This document shows, in pieces, positions 23,580 to 35,369 of a DNA stretch of 64,000 nt (within the stretch, counting starts at the first letter, position 1; each line of letters opens with the position of its first letter). The stretch is from Sipunculus nudus (Eukaryota; Annelida; Sipuncula; Golfingiida; Sipunculidae), in NCBI GenBank assembly GCA_026874595.1, contig CM049315.1, forward strand, positions 10,248,664 through 10,312,663. Reading direction: 5' to 3'. The notes under the pieces are model-generated. The model made no database searches and was not told the DNA's origin. It saw only the letters and a list, made by a program, of their open reading frames with translations. The translations under genes and the position numbers were made by a program.

Positions 23580-24306
23580 ACTACTAGGTTGGCCAGATGT
23601 AAAAAAACACTTGACATGGTGTATGAAAACTTAAAAACTTCTCTATTCAATCAACTCCTTTGAAATTTCAGATTTTAAAAGAATAAATCCTTATGTATAT
23701 ATGCTGTGAATATTAAAGCAACAGTGCTTACAGGAAAAAAACATGTCGTTGCCAAAGTTGGACAAAATTTAAGGTATTGGTTTTTTATTTATGCTAATAA
23801 CTTGAAAAATGTGCAAAATTCAGATCTAATTTTGTGTAAACTACTGAATCTTAATTAAATAAAGTTATATCCCTAAGAAAAAAACTCCAGCTTCAGCAAT
23901 TCTCATGTTAAGTGATTCAATATATTTCCTGATTTTTAAAAAACTGCATTATATTTGGGCCCATAACTTCAAAACAATATGCAATACTGACCTAATTTTT
24001 GGTATGGCCATAGAAAATGTGTGGAAGAATAAGTATACTATATATGATAAAAAAACAGCCCTGAAGTGTAACAATGTTTTTTTTTATGGAAAACGGAGGT
24101 TTTTCCTTAATATCTCAAAGAACCGAAGTCCTAGTGACCCAATTTTAGTTGTAGAAAGTATGGAAGGAGATTTTGGGGATATCACACTGTATGCAAAATT
24201 TTGGATACGTAGGTCCAACGGTTTCAAAACATGCCCTGTTAACGGATGGACGATGGACAAAGGACCACGACTATAGCTCAGATGACTTATAGTCAGCTGA
24301 GCTAAA
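23580..24306 (+). mobile_element. Family 2 element, single-unit copy
   Basis: It shares the core markers of 11320-12690 (GGAAAAAAACATGTCGTTG, GCATTATATTTGGGCCCATA) and the same 3' palindrome (24275-24303) followed by AAAAA. It has only one core unit, and the GACGG tract is reduced to GGATGGACGATGGAC. The 123-codon open frame at 23905-24276 lies wholly in this repeat and shows no domain, so I do not call it a gene. Confidence 0.65.
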
Positions 24307-24451
24307 AAATAAGAAAAAAAATTAGTGTAAGAAGAGGAGAGGATAATACCAGAAGTGTTGATTTATAGGTATATCATATTGAAAATGAATAGACATGTGG
24401 GTATGGCCTCTGTGCTAAATCTTTTATTTTTAAATTATCAGACAGAGCTTT

Positions 24452-26874
24452 AGGTCTAATCAAAATGGCAGCCTTATGGCCATACTGGATGTCAGATTGA
24501 TTTAATATTTATCAGCATAAAGAATCGAAATGGCAGCCTAATAGCCATACTGGATGTCAGATTGGTCTAATACTGATCAGCATAAAGAATCAAAATGGTA
24601 GCCTTGTGGCCATACTGGATGTGCCATACTGGATGTTAGATTGGTCTAATATTGATCAGCATAAAGAATCAAAATGGCAGCCCTATTGCTATACTGGATG
24701 TCAGATTGGTCTAATATTTATCAGCATAAAGTATCAAAATGGCAGCCTAATGGCCATACTGGATGTCTGATTGGTCTAATACTGATCAGCATAAAGAATT
24801 AAAATGGTAGCCTTATGGCCATACTGGATATGCCATACTGGATGTTAGATTGGTCTAATATTTATCCGCATAAAGAATCAAAATTGGCAGCCTAATAGCC
24901 ATACTGGATGTCAGATTGGTCTAATATTGATCAGCATAAAGTATCAAAATGGCAGCCCTATTGCCATACTGGATGTCTGATTGGTCTAATATTGATCAGC
25001 ATAAAGAATCAAAATGGCAGCCCTATTGCCATACTGGATGTCAGATTGGTCTAATACTGATCAGCATAAAGAATAAAAAAGGTTGCCCTATGGCCATACT
25101 GGATGTCAGATTGGTCTAATATTTATCAGCATAAAGAATCAAAATTGGCAGCCTAATGGCCATACTGGATGTCAGATTGGTCTAATATTGATCAGCATAA
25201 AGAATCAAAATGGCAGCCCTATTGCCATACTGGATGTCAGATTGGTCTAATGTTTATCAGCATAAAGAATCAAAATGGCAGCCCTATGGCCATACTGGAT
25301 GTCAGATTGGTCTAATATTGATCAGCATAATGAATCAAAATGGCAGCCTTATGCCCATATTTGGTGTCAGATTGGTCTAATACTGATCAGCATAAAGAAT
25401 CAAAATGGCAGCCTTGTGGTCATACTGGATGTCAGATTGGTCTAATATTTATCAGCATAAAGAATCAAAATGGCAGCCTTATGGCCATACTAGGTGTCAG
25501 ATTGGTCGTATATTGATCAGCATAATGAATCATAATGGCAGCCCTATTGCTATACTGGATGTCTGACTGGTCTAATATTTATCAGCATAAAGAATCAAAA
25601 TGGCAGCCCTATTGCCATACTGGATGTCTGATTGGTCATATATTGATCAGCATAAAGAATCAAAATGGCAGCCCTATGGCCATACTGGATGTCAGATTGG
25701 TCTAATATTGATCAGCATAATGAATCAAAATGGCAGCCCTATGGCAACACTGGATGTCAGATTGGTCTAATATTGATCAGCATAAAGAATCAAAATGGCT
25801 GCCCTATTGATATACTGGATGTCAGATTGGTCTAATATTTATCAGCATAAAGAATCAAAATGGCAGCCTTATGGCCATACAAGGTGTCAGATTGGTCGTA
25901 TATTGATCAGCATAAGAATCAAAATGGCAGCCCTGATAAACTGATATACTGGATGTCAGATTGGTCTAATATTTATCAGCATAAAGTATCAAAATGGCAG
26001 CCTAATGGCCATACTGGATGTCTGATTGGTCTAATACTGATCAGCATAAAGAATTAAAATGGTAAATTGGTCTAATATTGATCAGCATAAAGAATCAAAA
26101 TGGCAGCCCTATTGCCATACTGGATGTCAGATTGGTCTAATACTGATCAGCATAAAGAATCAAAATGGTAGCCCTATGGCCATACTGGATGTCAGATTGG
26201 TCTAATATTTATCAGCATAAAGAATCAAAATTGGCAGCGTAATGGCCATACTGGATGTCAGATTGGTCTAATATTGATCAGCATAAAGAATCAAAATGGC
26301 AGCCCTATTGCCATACAAGGTGTCAGATTGGTCTAATGTTTATCAGCATAAAGAATCAAAATGGCAGCCTTATGGCCATACAAGGTGTCAGATTGGTCGT
26401 ATATTGATCAGCATAATGAATCAAAATGGCAGCCTTATGTCCATATTTGGTGTCAGATTGGTCTAATACTGATCAGCATAAAGAATCAAAATGGCAGCCT
26501 TGTGGTCATACTGGATGTCAAATTGGTCTAATATTTATCAGCATAAAGAATCAAAATGGCAGCCTAATGGCCATACTGGATGTCTGATTGGTCTAATATT
26601 GATCAGCATAAAGAATCAAAATGGCACTCCTATTGCCATACTGGATGTCAGATTGGTCTAATGTTTATCAGCATAAAGAATCAAAATGGCAGCCCTATGG
26701 CCATAATGGATGTCAGATTGGTCTAATATTGATCAGCATAATAAATCAAAATGGCAGCCTTATGTCCATATTTGGTGTCAGATTGGTCTAATACTGATCA
26801 GCATAAAGAATCAAAATGGCAGCCCTATTGCTATACTGGATGTCAGATTGGTCTAATATTTATCAGCATAAAGA
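24452..26874 (+). repeat. 65-bp minisatellite array, ~37 units
   Basis: The unit contains GATTGGTCTAATATTGATCA, GCATAAAGAATCAAAATGGC and AGCCCTATTGCCATACTGGA. Units are mostly >90% alike. Variants recur in blocks: GTCGTATATTGATCAGC units near 25507, 25897 and 26396; CCATATTTGGTGTCAG units near 25355, 26440 and 26768; a 22-bp internal duplication (CATACTGGATGTGCCATAC) near 24612 and 24832; and a truncated junction near 26062. Short frames within it (e.g. 25860-26057) are repeat artefacts. Confidence 0.92.
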
Positions 26875-28807
26875 ACGTAAATTCATAACATTATGTAGAA
26901 AGTTACTGTGAAAGGATTTGATAATATTTGCCTGGCAGCCATGGAGCCCATGTTGAATTCAACATTCATGAGTCTAAAATTTTAAAGGAGACATCCCCTA
27001 ATGGGTGTCAAGATTCTGTTAAATTTTCACCAAAGAGAATAACTAATTAAGTCTATAGGTATGGCACAGTCATAGGCACCAATCATCCTGTGAATTTGAG
27101 AAAGATCAAGCATATTCTCTTTAAGATATTGTGCTTGAAAGGAAATCACTGTTTGTGCTCTGGTGGTCATATTGGAATTCAGAGATGTCTGTAATTCGAT
27201 TTGTGAAAGTTCAAATGTATTCATTTTGAGATAAAGCGCACAAAAGAAAGCAGCTGTCATGATGGACAGATGAACAGACCGACAAGAAGATTACTATAGG
27301 GCACAGCTTTTCAAGCAGGAGGCCCTCATGAGTACCAAACAAAACATTAAGACAAACACACTGTTTACTGTAAGTGAAGAAGACTAAAGACACATTCTTA
27401 CTGTCAGTAAGGAAGACACTGTTTACTGTTGGTGAGAAATGACGTTTGAGCAGGGTCCAGTTAAGGTGGCACAAATCTTAAGCCTAAAGTGTTTTAAATT
27501 GTGAATTAACATTGGGTTTTTTTTTTTTAATCCAGTTTAAAGTAATATTCCTAAGGTGCAGTCAACATTTTGTAAAAACAAACTAGATAGTAATTAATTA
27601 TTTTACTTAAAACTCATTGAAAGGTATTGGTTATGTGCTTGTTCCCTCTCAAACCATTCAAAGCATTTTTAATTAGAACTGTTTTGCTGGAAACAAAAAT
27701 TTCTATAAAGCCAGTGGCCAGTTCTTGTTGAAAGGAATGGAGAGAAGTGTCACTCCCATCCACCACTTGTCAGTTGTTTGTTAAGTTCTCTCTAGGGGGC
27801 ACCACTACATCTCATTACTTGCATTGTTTACAACAAACACTTACAAGCAAACATGTTTACATGCTAATAGATCAACCAGCAGGATTTTTTACAATCTCTA
27901 ACAAAGTAACAATTCCTAGGTTTTAGTGACTGTTGCCAGGGATTTGACCTTTAAAAAACAGGTGGCTACAATGGCTGAACAGGATAACATGTTTACCATC
28001 ACCTAAGTGACAAATACACTTAAAATAAACACTGTTGCCTCAGTTTTACATTTACAATTCATTATGTTCATATATAAAATAAGATTAATAATAAATCCAG
28101 GTTAAACCAGGAATGTAGACTTACTCAGGTCAGTCAACAAGAATCAGCTGGGACCAACTTGCTTCAATGCTGCCATCTGTCAGCTACTAAATTAACTACT
28201 TTTAACAGTCTGCTCATGATGATGATGACCATGAATTTAAGGCTGAGCATTTGATTTTCGTATATTCTAAAAACCAAAAACAAAATTTTCTTTGAATTTA
28301 CTGATTTTAAATCAGGATTCAAATACTTCAAATATTAGCCATAAAAGGAAATTAAGGTACACTGCATTTCTGATACATGTCTGATGAAGTTTAAATGGTC
28401 AATGAGTAAATGATTTTCATTGTAAAGTAACATCTATATCGTCAACTTTAATTGATTTTCAGTAAAGAGATCACACTGGGACAATATGACCTCTGTGTGG
28501 ACACCATGCTGGTTATGTGTCACATAACAAGTGAATTATGATCAAAGAGAAAAGTGTACAAACAGTGGAGTTAAAAAGTATTAATTATAACCAAGTCAGC
28601 ACTGGTATTTAAAACAACAAGTTGGATATAAAATAAGCAAAGCATCCCATGACATACATGCATGTTGAGAAACTTGATCTTTATAACTTGACTTGACCTA
28701 TAAATAGACTAATCAACCCCAAAAAACCTCTGCCCACTGCGAGGAGGCTGATAGGGGTTGATGAGTTAATTTCTATAACAATATTAGGAAATATATTTTT
28801 TTGTGGG
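26875..28807. other. Spacer between two minisatellites
   Basis: Contains the family 1-like tail at 27250-27330 and a small duplicated phrase (CACTGTTTACTGT near 27358 and 27416). Otherwise nothing supported. Confidence 0.4.
27250..27330 (+). repeat. Isolated 3' tail of a family 1-like element
   Basis: GATGGACAGATGAACAGACC, then TTACTATAGGGCACAGCTTT, TCAAGCAGGAGGCCCTCATG: the same GACA-tract plus AGGGC…GCCCT stem-loop as at 4900-4957. The ~250 bp before it (27000-27250) is probably its body. Confidence 0.5.
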
Positions 28808-30390
28808 TGAGTAATGTCCCAGGACAAGTCTGAGCACAGGTGACCTTGTGAGGAAGAGTAAATGCCCTAAGACAAGCCTGAGAGCAGGTGGCTTTGTCAC
28901 AAATTGTGTGGAAGAGTAAATGCCCTAGGACAAGTCTCAGAGCAGGGGGCCTTGTGTGGAAGAGTAAATGCCCTAGGACAAGCCTGAGAGCAGGTGGCCT
29001 AGTGTGGAAGAGTAAATGCCCTAAGACAAGCCTGAGAGCAGGTGGCTTTGTGTGGAAGAGTAAATGTCCCAGGACAAGCCTGAGAGCAGGTGGCCTTGTG
29101 TGGAAGAGTAAATGCCCTAGGACAAGCCTGAGAGAAGGGGGCCTTGTGTGGAAGAGTAAATGCCCTAGGACAAGTCTCAGAGCATGGGGCCTTGTGTGGA
29201 AGAGTAAATGCCCTAAGACAAGTCTGAGTGCAGGTTGCTTTGTGTGGAAGAGTAAATGTCCCAGGACAAGCCTGAGAGCAGGTGGCCTTGTGTGGAAGAT
29301 TAAATGCCCTAGGACAAGCCTGAGAGAAGGGGGCCTTGTGTGGAAGAGTAAATGCCCAAGGACAAGTATGAGAGCAGGTGGCCTTGTGTGGAAGAGTAAA
29401 TGCCCAAGGACAATTCTCAGAGCAGGGGGCCTTGTGTGGAAATGTAAATGCCCTAGGACAAGTCTGAGGGTAGGTGGCCTTGTGTGGAAGAGTAAATGCC
29501 CTAGGACAAGTCTGAGAGCAGGGGGCCTTGTGTTGAAGAGTAAATGCCCTAAGACAAGTCTGAGGGCAGGTGGCCTAGTGTGGAAGAGTAAATGCCCTAG
29601 GTCAAGTCTGAGAGCAGGGGGCCTTGTGTGGAAGAGTAAATGCCCTAAGACAAGTCTGAGGTCTGGTGACCTTTTGCGGAAAAATAATGTTCCAGGACAA
29701 GCCTGAGAGCAGGTGACTGTGTGGAAGAGTAAATGCCCTAGGACAAGTCTGAGCGCAGGTGGCCTTTTGTGGAAGAATAAATGCCATAGGACAAGTCTGA
29801 GTGCAGGTGGCCTTGTGTGGAAGAGTATATGCCCTAGGACAAGCCTGAGAGCAGGTGGCTTTGTGTGGAAGAGTAAATGCCCTAGGACAAGCCAGATAGC
29901 AGGTGATCTGTGGGGTGGAGTTATATCCCAGGCGAGCCGGATAGCAGGTGGCCTTTTGCGAAAAAATAATGTTCCAGGACAAGCCTGAGAGCAGGTGACT
30001 GTGTGGAAGAGTAAATGCCCTTGGACAAGCCTGAGAGCAGGTGGCTTTGTGTGGAAGAGTAAATACCCTAGGACAAGTCTGAGGGCAGGTGGCCTTGTGT
30101 GGAAGAGTAAAGCCCTAGGACAAGTCTGAGAGCAGGGGGCCTTGTGTTAAAGAGTAAATGCCCTAGGACAAGTCTGAGTGCAGGTGGCCTTGTGTGGAAG
30201 AGTCAATGCCCTAGGACAAGCCTGAGAGAAGGTTGTTTTGTGTGGAAGAGTAAATGCACTAGGACAAGCCAGATAACAGGTGGTCTTGTGGGGCGGAGTT
30301 ATATCCCAGGCGAGCCGGATAGCAGGTGGCCTTTTGCGGAAAAAATAATGTAATGTCCAAGGACTAGCTGGATAGCAGGTGGCCTTTTGT
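28808..30390 (+). repeat. 48-bp minisatellite array, ~33 units, with accidental long ORF
   Basis: The unit is GTGTGGAAGAGTAAATGCCC, TAGGACAAGCCTGAGAGCAG, GTGGCCTT. Because 48 is a multiple of three, one frame stays open for 272 codons (28888-29706) as a 16-residue repeat, VWKSKCPRTSLRAGGL. Further open blocks lie at 29713-29988 and 30144-30353, and the minus strand is also open (repeat PHKATCSQACPRAFTL). Simultaneous openness on both strands and the absence of a start or splice context argue against a gene. A divergent unit type (GGGGTGGAGTTATATCCCAG, GCGAGCCGGATAGCAGGTGG) recurs near 29910 and 30290. Confidence 0.9.
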
Positions 30391-33300
30391 AGATCATCCA
30401 GGCCACAGGGAACCCTGGGACACCATGCATGTGTTTTTGTGGAGCAGTTACTGTCATTAGGATGACTGATGAGTTGCCTGTGAACTAAATCTGACATCTT
30501 CATTGTTGGAAGATACCATTCTGACTGTACTAGGTCCTTTGATCTGATTCTGATAACAAAACAACAAAGCTGATATAAAGTGACACTAACCATAAATATA
30601 AGGCTAAAACACCCAACACTGAAGCAATTAAGCATTCAAAAGCTCAACTACTCACCAGAAATTGTATAACAAGGCATACAGGCCTAATGCAAAGCTGTAT
30701 AATTGGATATACATCAGGTATAATGCTTCCATGATAACATGCTTCACCATTTTTGGAAAAGTACTTGATTACTTTTCAGGTACATGTGTGACACGTACAT
30801 ATATGTACATAGAAAGTAATAAACTTTTTGAACCCGAGTACAAGCACCAATTACACAAATGTCACTCCTGAAATACTGGCATGGTTGTACACAACACAAA
30901 AGTAATTGTAGATGGAACCAACAGTTTGTGTATGAGAAAGTCATCAAAGATGTATGGATATGCAAAATTTCATGCATATTTATAAAAACACTTGAGCTAT
31001 GTACACAGATGTATGAAACCAAAACAATAGTAGGTACTACCACAAATCTTGCGTACAATGGAGCTTTTGGAGATGTATAGACATTCACTCAGCTCAACTG
31101 AGGAAGGCAATTGCCCCCTAGGTTAATGGTGGCTAAGCGCCGGGTGTAGCTACTGCATTAAGTGAACTCTTGACCTGAACCTGGCTGCACCAACTGAACT
31201 TTTGGCCTGTTGCCTAATCTGATACAGTGAGTAGTATGCAAAAGCTGTAAATGGATACAGACTGAAACTTGGCCTGTTGCCAAATCTAAATAGTAAGCAG
31301 TCTGCAGAGCTATTTATAGATACAGACAAAACCTTGGCCTGTCCCCAAATCAGTTTACAGTACACACTGTAAAACTTTGCCAAAAATTTTTTTTCATGCT
31401 GACATATTCATAAGATTTTTAAAAATAAAACAAGACCTAAAGGCCTAATGCAAACCTGTGCAAAGTTTGGAAGTATGAATGTTTATTTTTAAAATTTAAT
31501 ATTGATCCTCTCATGTCCTGCATATCTACCTTAGTCATTATGATTTCAGCCAAATGGACGTTTCGACCTGCATGCTTCGGACTAGGACATTTTTAAACTA
31601 GGATATTACGGATATGTTCTTTTTGCCAGGGAGGGATATTGGGACTGATGAAGGGACAATTTGGCAGCATGGTTTCAAAGAAGAAAATTTTAAAATGTTT
31701 TTTAGCTTTTTCCTTATAAAATCTAAGAACAAGTTCCTCTTATAGCCTTGGAATTAAACAGTACTCCATGACAGTTTTTTTTCTAATTCATATAAATCAT
31801 AACAATATCAAAAACATAGTTTATTATAACAAATAATTAATGAATACTAACAAGTCCTCCTCCAAACATTTAGGTCACATTTTATCTTGAACCTATATCA
31901 CCTTTATTGATTTGACAATCCCACAGCCTTTCAATCCAACATAAATTAGGGTCTTACATTTAGTGTCAGATTATCAAGTCACGACTGTAATTTGAAACAA
32001 GTTTTGCAGAAGAAGACTATTGCAGCCCTCAGTTTGATATAGGCTTACTTGGCCACAAGACAAACTTCCACTTTCTATAACTCTACCAATGATCAATAAA
32101 CCCAATCTATTCTTACACAATTGAGAGAACCCTACCCTTGGAAAATTCCTGTGAAAAAATAAAATTATTGGCTTGACAGTTGCATCATAAAACATTTTTG
32201 ATGTAGAAGATGAAACAGGCTAAAATTATTAGGTTTTTGTCTGTAATAAACAGGTCATCTTAGGTGCCACCAAAAAAAACTCGGTGGTGAAAAATCCAGC
32301 CGTTTATTGGGATTATATTTTAAGTTAACTTTTTTTTACCAAATGACTAAGTTCAGCTTCCTGTAAGTCAGCCAAAAATCACATAACTGGAACCATTTGA
32401 ATAAACTTGAGAGAGATTGTTATTGGAATTATTTCTGTGAAATAATCAATTTGGCAGGATGGTTTGGGAGAAGAAGATTTTTTAATTTAATGGTTCTTTA
32501 GCCTTTTCCATATAAAATCTAATGCTGATAGCAAAAAAATACACTCAATCTGACAGAGTTTTTGATGCTTGATCTTTTGCATAAAATTTGGTGATGTTGG
32601 CTCCTGCCATTTTTGAGATGATAGGAGTTAAGGTGGGGACTATGCCACACCATCGCATAACCTCACAGGTTCGATAAAAACTGTATAAATTTTGATGAAG
32701 TTGATACAGTTCATCTTAGTATGACATAAGCAAGCATTTCAGCATTGAAAGAGTGCAGAACCTTAGCAAAATGCATCAAAACACGAATAGACAGGGTTTG
32801 ATTTAGGTTCTGTGTTATTCAAGCAAAAGCATTCAGGATAAGTTTTCTCTCTCTCATTGGGTGTTTTTGTTGTGGATGGATAGAGGATGTATAAAAGAAC
32901 TGTTACAGGGGTTTCATCTTTGTAGTCATTTATTAAGTTATTCAAGTAACAGAAATATCTATAAAGACATTGCTTTAATCGTAAAACCCAGCAAATTATG
33001 AAAAACTACATTCAAGGTCATCTAGAACATTTACATTATGACGAGCTTCCTAAGTGATGCAGATTTCCCAATGAAAAAGTAAGCATGTGAAAACAAGTCT
33101 AAAATGACAAAAATTTGATTTTAAACAGAAATTTCAGTAACTACATTGATACCTAACGGCACTAAGGGTGGCACACTATAGTTTTCTATGAGAGTGCCAT
33201 TATCAATCTCATAAAATGAAACCCAAATTTAATAAAGAGATACCATCAACTGGCTGCATTTCTTGTTTACTCATGTGCTTGATAAAAATTATGTTAAGAT

Positions 33301-33985
33301 TATGGTAACATTAAATTGGAAATTAATATTGGTTTTACCCAAATTAAATGCAGCCTAAATGTAGGCTTGATTCAGACAAGAATTCCTCTAGGAACCATTT
33401 AATTTCAATAAATTTAAGCTGCTCATATATAAAATGTTATTTGTCTTGCATGTCCATTGCATAAAAGTGGCACAAAGTGAAGTGTCTCAACTTCCTGTAT
33501 TATTGCCCACTGGGCCTGCAGGAACTACCAGCCTACCAGGAGAATATTTGTGTGCAGGTCCAGTGTTGCTCCTAGGCATGAAACACAAAGGGACACCGGG
33601 CCCCTTGATGAAATTTCTGGGGGACAAACTAAAATTAGATGGGGACACGTTCTTCGAAGCAATTTTTTATGTTAAAATAATCAATGTTATATGAATGTTT
33701 TAAGTCTTGTGCATTTTGAAATGAATAATAGGTATTGTAAAGGCTGGAATTGTTAAATATATTACAGGTCACCTATCTCAAGTCTTCATAAAACTTAAGC
33801 CTAGGAAATTCTTGTCTCAATAACATTATACATAGATGACCATGTACAGATTGCAAATTGCTTACACACAATCATCTTTGATTGAGTCAGCTTGTACCAT
33901 TCAAAGTGGCAAGTCAGTATCGAAACATGTTTTGAACAAACATTTACGCAAGGTTTTATTCACCGTCGATTAATGTTATAAAGAG
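30391..33985. other. Mostly featureless, AT-rich
   Basis: Only the 67-bp repeat at 31195-31380 stands out. A small frame with donor near 30650 (minus, VYPIIQLCIRPVCLVIQF) is too weak to call. Confidence 0.4.
31195..31380 (+). repeat. ~67-bp degenerate tandem repeat, 3 units
   Basis: CTTGGCCTGTTGCCAAATCT-like boxes at ~31199, ~31266 and ~31332, each followed by AGTAAGCAGTCTGCA…ATAGATACAGAC-like sequence. Confidence 0.6.
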
Positions 33986-33989
33986 AGGC

Positions 33990-34880
33990 TATTGAGAAAG
34001 TCAACCGCACCAGCGCAAGTTGCCGTGGTACGACATCAGTTTGTTAAAGTCTGTTACGGGCATGTTAATATAAAATTTTAGTTTGACAAGAATGAAAGGA
34101 ATACAAAAAATATCCAAATTTCTGTTCCCAATAAAAGTAAAACAATCGGTAACTGAAACTTAAGTGACCTTTCCGTGTCATTTATGCGTAGGCGTATAGC
34201 CGTGGAACGATGTTACTTGTCAGCCGGGATTATTTGCGGCCGGCATTGCCTTATAGGCTTATTATAATTGATAGGTAAGTATCAAACCACTAGAAATCAC
34301 AATTTCTCTAAAAAATCATACTTTATTTATTACAGAAACTGTACTCAGAATATTTTGATCAGTGCATCTTGATTTACTGAAATTTTCATGCTAACCTACG
34401 TAACCTACGCCTATATCCGCGGAAACGATGTCAGCTTAACAGGGAAAATATGCTATATATATGAAATATGGCAGATAGCCGCCATATTATACTTGTTTGA
34501 CCAGTATCAAACGATTTTAAAACGTCTGCATTATTGTTCAGAAATATAAAGCAACCGATAACAAAATAGATTGGTTCTTCTTAATTATGACATTTACATA
34601 TTGAGTATATACTGCGATAGTGAGTCATTTAGTCACGACAAACCACATTTTCGAAAAAAGTATATTCCCCAGCTTGGGCTTAATTTCGAACCGGGCTGCA
34701 GCAAAATCACGTGACCCTGAGACTCTACGAACGAGGGAATTTCTATTCAAATTAAAGCTTATGACCCGTTCAGTCCAGAATAGGAATATGCATTAAAAAA
34801 AGAGTGGCCCTCGGTTGGCTGGCCTGCCATGAAACGATGTCACTATACAGGCAAATTGTTTGAGATCATTGTGGAAGACC
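33990..34880 (+). repeat. CpG-rich degenerate repeat with recurring GCCGTGGAACGATGTCA motif
   Basis: Variants GCCGTGGTACGACATCA (~34022), GCCGTGGAACGATGTTA (~34199), TCCGCGGAAACGATGTCA (~34417) and GCCATGAAACGATGTCA (~34837). Segments after the first and third copies also resemble each other (CAATCGGTAACTGAAA / CAACCGATAACAAAAT). CpG is conserved here in an otherwise CpG-poor window. Confidence 0.5.
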
Positions 34881-35204
34881 TAACCTAAGTGCTTTGAGGG
34901 AAATAATCGTCTTACTTATCGTAGTAAAGTAATCTAAGGCATTATAATGAAATGATCGATCTGATAATTCAAAACTGTCTAACGTCGTTGAGAATTGCTT
35001 GACAAGACATGCAAACTTTCGAAAACTGGGCAGACGAGTTTCTAACCGTACTTCGCGGATTAACTAAGGGGTGAAACGCCGTTAATATTGAACAGGTCGC
35101 ACCTTCTAAACTTCAATAAATCCTAAAAATATCTGCTTTTTCTTATTCATGTTTAAGAATAATTAAAATGCATTATCGTGAGACTATGTGGGCTCAAGAA
35201 AATC

Positions 35205-35369
35205 ATGTCAGTGTCGAGCACTGGACGCTCGCTTGCAACTTTATTCCGACCACTAGAACATCGATCTTTGTCAGAAAAGCTGCAACACCTCCGTGTGAAT
35301 GGACCAACCCTGAGGCAATGCATTCAAGACATCAATGGTGTGACCATTAAACCTGTGTGTATTATGTAA
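35205..35369 (+). CDS. Possible first exon or small ORF (54 aa)
   Basis: An ATG at 35205 opens 54 codons to TAA 35367-35369. The peptide begins MSVSSTGRSLATLFRPLEHR, continues SLSEKLQHLRVNGPTL, then RQCIQDINGVTIKP. A normal mix of charged and hydrophobic residues and locally raised CpG make it more protein-like than most short frames here. Codons in a second frame over the same bases are also open. No consensus donor is evident, though GTAATC at the stop is a possible one. It sits just downstream of the CpG-rich degenerate repeats at 33990-34880. No family recognised. Confidence 0.25.
   Translation: MSVSSTGRSLATLFRPLEHRSLSEKLQHLRVNGPTLRQCIQDINGVTIKPVCIM

Noticed and set aside
23905-24276. 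123-codon plus frame
   Set aside because: Lies within a family 2 repeat copy. The sister copies at 11320-12690 do not keep it open.
28888-29706. 272-codon open frame as a gene
   Set aside because: It is the translation of a 48-bp minisatellite, open on both strands, without a start or splice context. Kept only as a curiosity.
30650-30720. Minus exon ending CTG|GTGAGT
   Set aside because: Very short, hydrophobic and without support beyond the donor.
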